Assembly (NCBI GenBank): GCA_008363215.1
Contig: RHKP01000002.1
Location: 1-64,000, forward strand
DNA from: Cyanobacteria bacterium CYA
GTDB lineage: Bacteria > Planctomycetota > Phycisphaerae > Phycisphaerales > UBA1924
DNA length: 64,000 nt
Direction of reading: 5' to 3'
Position 1 is the first letter of the stretch. Every line of letters starts with the position of its first letter. Under the pieces are notes generated by a model. That model saw only the letters and a program-made list of their open reading frames with translations, was not told the DNA's origin and did no database searches. Position numbers and translations under genes: made by a program. Shown in pieces: positions 58,908 through 64,000 of the stretch.

Positions 58908-59861
58908 TCACGCGGTGAGCCGGTTGCAGGCCTCGCGATAGCGATCGAGCGTGCCCTGGACGACGGCGTCGGGCAGTTCGGGTCCTGGCGCAGTCTTGTT
59001 CCACTGCCCGGAGGAAACCAGTCCTTCGAGATACTCACGAACGAACTGCTTGTCGAAACTGCGCTGCGAACGCCCGGGCTGGTAGGTGTCGGCCGGCCAG
59101 AAGCGGGAACTGTCGGGCGTGAGAGCCTCGTCGATCAGGATCGGGTCGGCCCGGCCGTCGAGGGGGATGCCGAACTCGAACTTGGTGTCGGCGATGATGA
59201 TGCCCCTCTGCTCGGCGTGCCGGGCGGCCATGTTGTAGATCCGCACGGACAGGTCGCGCAACTTTTCCATGAGCGGGCGTCCGACGATGTCGCAGGCGGC
59301 CTGGAAACTGATGTTTTCGTCGTGCATCCCCTGCTCGGCCTTGGTGGCGGGGGTGAGAATCGGCTCAGGCAGGCGGTCGCACTGCTTCAAGCCCTTCGGC
59401 AGAGGGACGCCGCACACCGAGCCGGTCTGCTGGTAATCCTTCCAGCCCGAGCCTTCGAGGTATCCGCGGACGACGCACTCGATGGGAACAACCTTGCACA
59501 GGCGTCCGATCATGCACCGGCCTTCGAGATCCTCTCGCGTGGTCGAACAGCCCTCGAACGCCTCGGCGGGGATCTTGCTCACGTCGGTCGAGAGCAGGTG
59601 GGTGCGGCAGATGGCTTCCTGCTCGACCTTGCGCAGCCAAAAGGCGGCGATCTGGGTGAGCAGAATGCCCTTTCCGGGGATGGCGGTCGGCAGCACGACG
59701 TCAAAGGCGCTGAGCCGGTCGCTGGCGATCAGCAGCATGGCCGAGCGCCCCGAATCGATGTCGGGCACCCGGTAAAGATCCCTTACCTTGCCCTCGCGGC
59801 GGTCAGGCAGGATGAGGTCGGTACGGCGGACGGCACGCTGAGAATGAGTGACGGGTGTCAT
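58908..59861 (-). CDS. purC: Phosphoribosylaminoimidazole-succinocarboxamide synthase
   Basis: 317 aa. Joins CAIR and aspartate in purine synthesis. Signatures: GKVRDLYRV (near 25), LLIASDRLSAFDVVLPTAIPGKGILLTQIAAFW, PIECVVRGYLEGSGWKDYQ, IIIADTKFEFGI, ILIDEALTPDSSRFWPAD. ATG 59861 gives the normal start; the 36 codons upstream are not conserved. The length fits the long (yeast-like) SAICAR synthetase type rather than the about 240-aa E. coli type. It is a single gene, divergent from the GH10-like gene (115 bp) and convergent with the SPFH/ABC operon. Confidence 0.96.
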   Translation of the reverse strand: MTPVTHSQRAVRRTDLILPDRREGKVRDLYRVPDIDSGRSAMLLIASDRLSAFDVVLPTAIPGKGILLTQIAAFWLRKVEQEAICRTHLLSTDVSKIPAEAFEGCSTTREDLEGRCMIGRLCKVVPIECVVRGYLEGSGWKDYQQTGSVCGVPLPKGLKQCDRLPEPILTPATKAEQGMHDENISFQAACDIVGRPLMEKLRDLSVRIYNMAARHAEQRGIIIADTKFEFGIPLDGRADPILIDEALTPDSSRFWPADTYQPGRSQRSFDKQFVREYLEGLVSSGQWNKTAPGPELPDAVVQGTLDRYREACNRLTA

Positions 59862-59976
59862 CTTGAGGGATGCTATTCTCCGACCGGCCGCCTCGGAGCC
59901 GGGGCGACTCGCCCAAGGCGCGTCAGGCTGGTAGAGTTGCCCTTCACTCCGGGGCGCTGGTGAGGACAAGGTTCGG

Positions 59977-61827
59977 ATGCTGAGTTTCCTGGTCTTTGAC
60001 GGCGATCTCCCAGCGGGCTCACTGCAGGTGCGTCATGCCCACCTTGTGGGGCCTGACAATGTTCCCGTTGCGGGGGAGATCCGATTCGAGGCCGGCAAGA
60101 TCTGTTGCACCAAGTCCAGCCCTGAGGCTGCCGGTCTGGCGCTGCAGATCGGGCTGGACAAGGACGCGTTGCTCAAACTGGTGCCGTCGCGCAGCGGCGA
60201 CGAGGCGTTGGACGAGAAGGCCTTTCGGGAGAAGATCCGGGTCGAGCGTGCCCGGCGTGCGCAGGCCCGTGAGGCGGCTCAGTCGGGCGTGGCCGAGTCT
60301 GATCCGTCACCGGCGCGTCTGAGCCCCCTGGGCGTGCTGACGCTCCAGACCTGTCTGCTGCCCGAACGCCCGGAGCCTTATCTGCTCTCGCTCGAGTTGG
60401 CCCGGCATCGACTGATGCTGTTCCTCTACAAGTTGGAGGACTGGCAACTGTTCGACCTGCCGCGTGACCACGCGGTGATGACGTTGTTCGAGCAGGCGCG
60501 GATGACGTTCACCGATGCGCTGGTGGCCCAGCGGCATGGGCTGGGCGAAGGATCGGAGGCGGGAGCCGCCACGGCCGGATACTCGCCGGACGCCAATCGC
60601 CTGGCGCTGCGGGCGCTGTGGCTTGGGATCGAGGCGGGTGAGCGTCTGGCGCTGCTCAATGCGTCCCGCGAGTTCGGGCCTCGCATGTCGGGCGATATCC
60701 ACCGCAAGGCCATCGAAGACCAGCCCGGCGGATCGGCCGAGCGGACGGTCCGCGGCAACGCGGCGGCTGTGCTCAGCCCCAACCGGGTTGGCGTCATTCT
60801 CCCGGTGCGTCCGGTGCTGGGGTGCGCGATATCGTCGTCGGCGTTTTTCGACCGGGCGCAGGACGTGGCGAGCCGCTGCTGCGAGTTTGTCTCGATACCG
60901 ATGCGCTGGTCGGAAATGGAGCCGACCGAGGGCAAGTACCTCTTCCAGAACACCGACCAGTGGATCGAGTGGGCGGTACGCAAGGCCAAATTGCCCGTGG
61001 TCGGCGGTCCGGTGATCGACCTGCGTCCGTCGGCTGTACCCGACTGGCTGTACATCTGGGAGAACGACTACGAGACGCTGCGTGAGTTGATCTACGAGCA
61101 CGTCAAGAACATCGTGACGCGGTACCGGCGGACGATCGCGCGCTGGACGATCGTCTCCGGGCTGCACGCCAACTCCAACTTCCAGTTGTCCTTCGACCAG
61201 ATGATGGACCTGACGCGCATCTGCGTGATGGTGGTGCGCAAACTGCACCCGACGGCCAAGGTGCAGGTGGAGATCACGCAACCCTGGGGTGAGTACTACA
61301 CGGCGAACCGTCGGTCGCTTCCGCCGCTTTTGTATGCCGAGATGCTCACGCAGGCGGGGATCATGATCGACTCCTTTGCGGTGCGGGTGCAGATGGGCCA
61401 GCCCGAGCACGGGCAATCATCGCGCGATCTGATGGAACTGTCGGCGATGCTCGACCGCTGCGCGATGCTCGACAAGCCGATCGCCATCACCGCGGTGGGA
61501 GTGCCCAGCGGCACACCCGAGGCGGTTGGTCACCCCGAACTGGCCGATCTGAATCCGGGCTTCTGGCGGAGGCCCTGGAGCGAGCAGCAGCAGGCCGACT
61601 GGGCGTCAGCGGTGCTGACGATCGCGCTGTCCAAGCCCTTCGTGCAGAGTGTGTGCTGGCAGGAGTTGTACGACCTGCCGCAGCCGGCGGAGATGCCGCG
61701 GGGCGGACTGATCGGCGTCAGCGGGAACGAGAAGGGCATCGTCGATCGTCTGTGCAAGATTCGCGATGCGATCAACGCGGCCCAGCCGCCCCCGGGAGTG
61801 GCTGATTTCTCGGTGCTTGGTTCCTGA
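59977..61827 (+). CDS. GH10-like (endo-xylanase fold) protein, probably non-catalytic
   Basis: 616 aa without a signal peptide. Residues 1-260 are an N-terminal domain of unknown type, beta-rich then helical. The region about 280-560 follows the GH10 barrel: MRWSEMEPTEGKYLFQNTDQWIEWA (near 310), FVQSVCWQELYDLPQPAEMPRGGLI (near 550). The acid/base site, normally W-D-V-V-N-E, reads ARWTIVSGLHAN (near 387). The nucleophile strand, normally ITELD, reads IAITAVGVP (near 502). Both glutamates thus seem lost. It may have become a carbohydrate-binding or structural pseudoenzyme. ATG 59977 lies in a short gap divergent from purC. Confidence 0.72.
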   Translation: MLSFLVFDGDLPAGSLQVRHAHLVGPDNVPVAGEIRFEAGKICCTKSSPEAAGLALQIGLDKDALLKLVPSRSGDEALDEKAFREKIRVERARRAQAREAAQSGVAESDPSPARLSPLGVLTLQTCLLPERPEPYLLSLELARHRLMLFLYKLEDWQLFDLPRDHAVMTLFEQARMTFTDALVAQRHGLGEGSEAGAATAGYSPDANRLALRALWLGIEAGERLALLNASREFGPRMSGDIHRKAIEDQPGGSAERTVRGNAAAVLSPNRVGVILPVRPVLGCAISSSAFFDRAQDVASRCCEFVSIPMRWSEMEPTEGKYLFQNTDQWIEWAVRKAKLPVVGGPVIDLRPSAVPDWLYIWENDYETLRELIYEHVKNIVTRYRRTIARWTIVSGLHANSNFQLSFDQMMDLTRICVMVVRKLHPTAKVQVEITQPWGEYYTANRRSLPPLLYAEMLTQAGIMIDSFAVRVQMGQPEHGQSSRDLMELSAMLDRCAMLDKPIAITAVGVPSGTPEAVGHPELADLNPGFWRRPWSEQQQADWASAVLTIALSKPFVQSVCWQELYDLPQPAEMPRGGLIGVSGNEKGIVDRLCKIRDAINAAQPPPGVADFSVLGS

Positions 61828-62153
61828 AGTTGGCATGCGCGATCTTGCCGCCGGCCGGTCTGACCGAGCCCGGCGAACTGACCGAGACCGGGCGAACTCC
61901 AAGCGTCCTCGCGGCGCGGTACCGCTTCGACCCCGAATCTGCGTGCCGTGGGACGGTGGACGCTTGAGCGTGCCTGAACCCTGGTCGGCGCCGCAACCAC
62001 CTTGGGCTACCGGGGTTCCGGTCGAATCCGACCCGGTGAGGGGCCAAAGGGCGGGCACTTGTCGGGCGTCCCCGGGCACCCGAAGCCCAACTTGAATCCA
62101 CATGAATTCTCACGCTGACACACGCGGGGTCTGGTGTTAGAATCGTGGCTGGT
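61828..62153. other. 326-bp gap with promoter and a two-copy tandem repeat
   Basis: The left part holds an imperfect tandem duplication of CTGACCGAGCCCGGCGAA (61860-61877 and 61878-61896, one mismatch and one extra base). The right end holds the ComEA-mfd promoter (listed). Otherwise nothing is seen. Confidence 0.5.
62115..62143 (+). promoter_or_regulatory. Sigma-70-type promoter of the ComEA-like gene and mfd
   Basis: CTGACA (62115-62120, five of six consensus bases) and TAGAAT (62138-62143, five of six) are exactly 17 bp apart, the best promoter in the window. Transcription should start near 62150, only a few bases before ATG 62154, so the message would be leaderless or nearly so. This agrees with the absence of a ribosome site there. 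Confidence 0.65.
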
Positions 62154-62744
62154 ATGCCGACGCGACCCCTCACACCATCGCCCCGGCTTGTTCCCATCAA
62201 GTGGTGCTCAGGCGGTTTCATCGCCGGGGCCGCGTCGGTCGGGCTTGCGTGGGGCGTGCTGGGCGAGCGGATCGCGCAGCCGATCGACCCGCTTCGGCGT
62301 GAGACGATTCCGGCTGACCGCCTGGCGCTTGAGGGGCTCCCGGCGATGGAAGTTGCAGCCGCCGGTTCGCAGGGTGCTCCGACATTCCAAGTGGGCGCGG
62401 CTTCGTCGTTGGGCGCGTCGGACGCGGGCACGGGTGTGCGGGCGCCCGTGGTCGAGGATGCGTCGCGGCCGCCGACCGAGCCCGAAGCCGTCAATCCGCT
62501 GCCATCGCCGGCGGATCCGGCGCCGCCCTCGACACCCGTGGCTCCGGTGCTGCGCATCAACGTGAACACGGCGACGCTGGCCGAACTGGATCTGCTTCCG
62601 GGCATCGGACCGGCGCTGGCGCAACGGATCATCGACGAGCGGACGCACAGCGGGCGATTCGTGTCGTTGAGTGATCTTGGGCGCGTCCGGGGCATCGGGC
62701 CCAAGACGGTGGAGAAACTGCAAGGTCTGGTGGTCTTCGAATGA
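62154..62744 (+). CDS. ComEA-like helix-hairpin-helix protein
   Basis: 196 aa from ATG 62154; GTG 62145 is an alternative, but the promoter position favours the ATG. The N-terminal hydrophobic segment SGGFIAGAASVGLAWGVLG (about 20-38) is a membrane anchor. A Pro/Ala-rich linker covers about 75-125. The C-terminal about 65 residues are a double helix-hairpin-helix DNA-binding domain: INVNTATLAELDLLPGIGPALAQRIIDE and LSDLGRVRGIGPKTVEKLQGLV. ComEA binds DNA outside the membrane during uptake. No other competence gene is present. Its stop overlaps the mfd start (ATGA). Confidence 0.88.
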   Translation: MPTRPLTPSPRLVPIKWCSGGFIAGAASVGLAWGVLGERIAQPIDPLRRETIPADRLALEGLPAMEVAAAGSQGAPTFQVGAASSLGASDAGTGVRAPVVEDASRPPTEPEAVNPLPSPADPAPPSTPVAPVLRINVNTATLAELDLLPGIGPALAQRIIDERTHSGRFVSLSDLGRVRGIGPKTVEKLQGLVVFE

Positions 62745-64000
62745 ACCCCGGCGTGGAGGGACTCGATCCTTCGGATCCCGTGTCGTCTGTTGCCCGGCTT
62801 GACGCTCTTGCGCGATTGAGCGATGGTCTTTCGCAGGGGCGGCGCTGCGTGGCGACCGGCGTGGCCGGAAGTTCCAGCGGGTTCGTGGCCGCGGCGTTGG
62901 CGCTGCGCCTGTCTCGCCCGGTATTGCTGGTGGCCGCTCACCTTGACGACGCGGATGAGATCCTCGACGAACTCTCGCAGTCCGGAGACGGTCTGCGGGT
63001 ATTGCGTGTGCCGGCGCTCGAAGCGGCCGTGGGCGATGAGAGCGTTTCGCCGGAACTGCTGGCCGAACGACTGGTGGTGATCGAGCAGGCAAGGGCGCTC
63101 GATGCACGGCAGGCGGTGGTGGTCGTGGCGCCGATTCACGCGTTGATGCAGCAGACGCCTCCGGCGGCACGACTGGCCTCACTGGTTCGCGTGCTGCGGC
63201 GTGGTGACCGGATTGAGCCCGGGCAACTGGCCCGCTGGCTGGTCGCGGCCGGTTACCGGCGCGTCGAAGCCATCGAAGAGCCGGGCGAGTTTGCCGTGCG
63301 TGGCGGCATCGTCGACATCTTTGCGCCGGGCGGCGGAGCGGTGCCGGTGCGTCTGGACTTCTTCGGCGACGAGATCGAGCGGCTCAACGAGGTGGACCTG
63401 GACACGATGGGTTCGGATCGGGCGGTCGAGTCGGTGCAACTGGTGACGGCCGACCCCTCGCGTGTCATCGCGGATGAAGGCGTGAGTTTCATCGATCTGC
63501 TGCCCCGGGGCTTCGTTGCGGTGCTGGCCGAGACGCTCGAAATCGTTGAGCAGGCACGCGGGTACTTCGAGCGTGCGACGGATGGTCGCGGGCTGATGGG
63601 CCCGCCGGCCGTGCTGGCGGAGATCGAGAAGAAGGGCTGCGGTCTGGTCGAGATCAACCAGTTTTCGGGCGGTGCGTCGAGCGCGGACCTGCGCGTCGAA
63701 CTCCCGTTTGAGTCACTGCCGGAACTCTCGGAAGACATCGCAGAAGGCGTGGGCGAACTGGCTCAACTGAGCAACGACACGGACGTGATCGTGTGCTGCC
63801 AGAATCACGGCGAGCAGCAGCGGCTGGGGGAACTGCTGAGCGAGCATGCGCCGGAGGCCGGACGCATCGGCAGCAGCGTGCGCTACGTGCATCGCGGGTT
63901 CGTCATCGGGGGTGAGCGACGGGTGGCCTTCGTGCCGTACCACGAACTGCTGCATCGCTTCGACGCGCGGCGGCGCAGCACGCGCATGCGGCAGGGCAAG
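62741..64000 (+). CDS. mfd: Transcription-repair coupling factor, N-terminal part
   Basis: 420 codons from ATG 62741, open to the window end, so the C-terminus is missing. Mfd removes RNA polymerase stalled at DNA damage and recruits UvrA. The visible part is the UvrB-homology module: GRRCVATGVAGSSSGFVAAALAL at the start, VVVAPIHALMQQTPP, LVAAGYRRVEAIEEPGEFAVRGGIVDIFAPGGGAVPVRLDFFGDEIERLNEVD (about 165-220), FIDLLPRGFVAVLAE, then the start of the following domain. The full protein is usually about 1,100-1,200 aa. It is co-transcribed with, and coupled to, the ComEA-like gene. Confidence 0.9.
   Translation, partial: MNPGVEGLDPSDPVSSVARLDALARLSDGLSQGRRCVATGVAGSSSGFVAAALALRLSRPVLLVAAHLDDADEILDELSQSGDGLRVLRVPALEAAVGDESVSPELLAERLVVIEQARALDARQAVVVVAPIHALMQQTPPAARLASLVRVLRRGDRIEPGQLARWLVAAGYRRVEAIEEPGEFAVRGGIVDIFAPGGGAVPVRLDFFGDEIERLNEVDLDTMGSDRAVESVQLVTADPSRVIADEGVSFIDLLPRGFVAVLAETLEIVEQARGYFERATDGRGLMGPPAVLAEIEKKGCGLVEINQFSGGASSADLRVELPFESLPELSEDIAEGVGELAQLSNDTDVIVCCQNHGEQQRLGELLSEHAPEAGRIGSSVRYVHRGFVIGGERRVAFVPYHELLHRFDARRRSTRMRQGK

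Noticed and set aside
1-64000. CRISPR array
   Set aside because: No regularly spaced identical repeats were seen anywhere.

Overview
The window is GC-rich and densely coded, and its gene content points to a planctomycete, probably of the Phycisphaerae type (inference; no rRNA gene is present). Markers are two DUF1080 domains in one secreted protein, Tat-exported Gfo/Idh/MocA oxidoreductases, SUMF1-type and beta-helix secreted proteins, several ECF sigma factors with membrane partners, and many starts that overlap the previous stop (ATGA, GTGA, TAGTG). Housekeeping genes are scattered singly or in pairs: frr and pyrH, rpmI-rplT, ribD, ileS, purC, the start of mfd, and two leucine tRNAs.

Layout. 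1-2275 (minus): a SUMF1-domain protein followed by a frameshifted, window-truncated beta-helix-like protein. 2276-2871: non-coding, rich in hairpins. 2872-4322 (minus): pyrH then frr. 4543-14573 (plus): eight tightly packed genes (VWA protein, secreted helical-repeat protein, ExbB/TolQ-like, two ExbD/TolR-like proteins, a 896-aa secreted repeat protein, a 902-aa protein with a J-like N-terminus, a zinc-ribbon protein). This is the most promising candidate for an undescribed system: an ion-driven envelope motor with a VWA partner but without TonB, TolA, TolB or Pal. 14645-19400: a tRNA-binding OB-fold protein and two ECF sigma modules on either side of a DUF4286 protein. 19567-21021: rpmI, rplT and an M50 protease. 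21123-21859: two tRNA-Leu genes with a tyrosine-recombinase-like remnant between them.

21990-31499 looks like a sugar (3-ketoglycoside type) catabolic cluster: DUF1080 protein, nucleoside-symporter-family MFS transporter, three Gfo/Idh proteins (two Tat-exported), ApbE-like flavin transferase, membrane cytochrome c and an exported epimerase-like protein. 31500-32380 is a mobile-element graveyard holding IS66 transposase and HNH endonuclease remnants. 32381-38031 carries an odd HTH-like ORF flanked by repeats, ribD, an RNase H-like gene and a very long coiled-coil lipoprotein with its own terminator. 38110-43602 (minus) carries ileS and an NtrC-type two-component pair.

44674-47280 has a HEAT-like protein and a small membrane protein. 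47400-58901 is a second unusual assembly: an ABC-2-type permease divergent from an operon of three different SPFH (HflK/HflC-like) proteins, an ABC ATPase with a repeated acidic tail, a large ABC permease and a 656-aa membrane-anchored helical-repeat protein. The window ends with purC, a GH10-like protein that seems to lack its catalytic glutamates, and a ComEA-like helix-hairpin-helix gene that overlaps mfd and has a good sigma-70-type promoter.

All calls come from reading the sequence and translations by eye; no database search was run.
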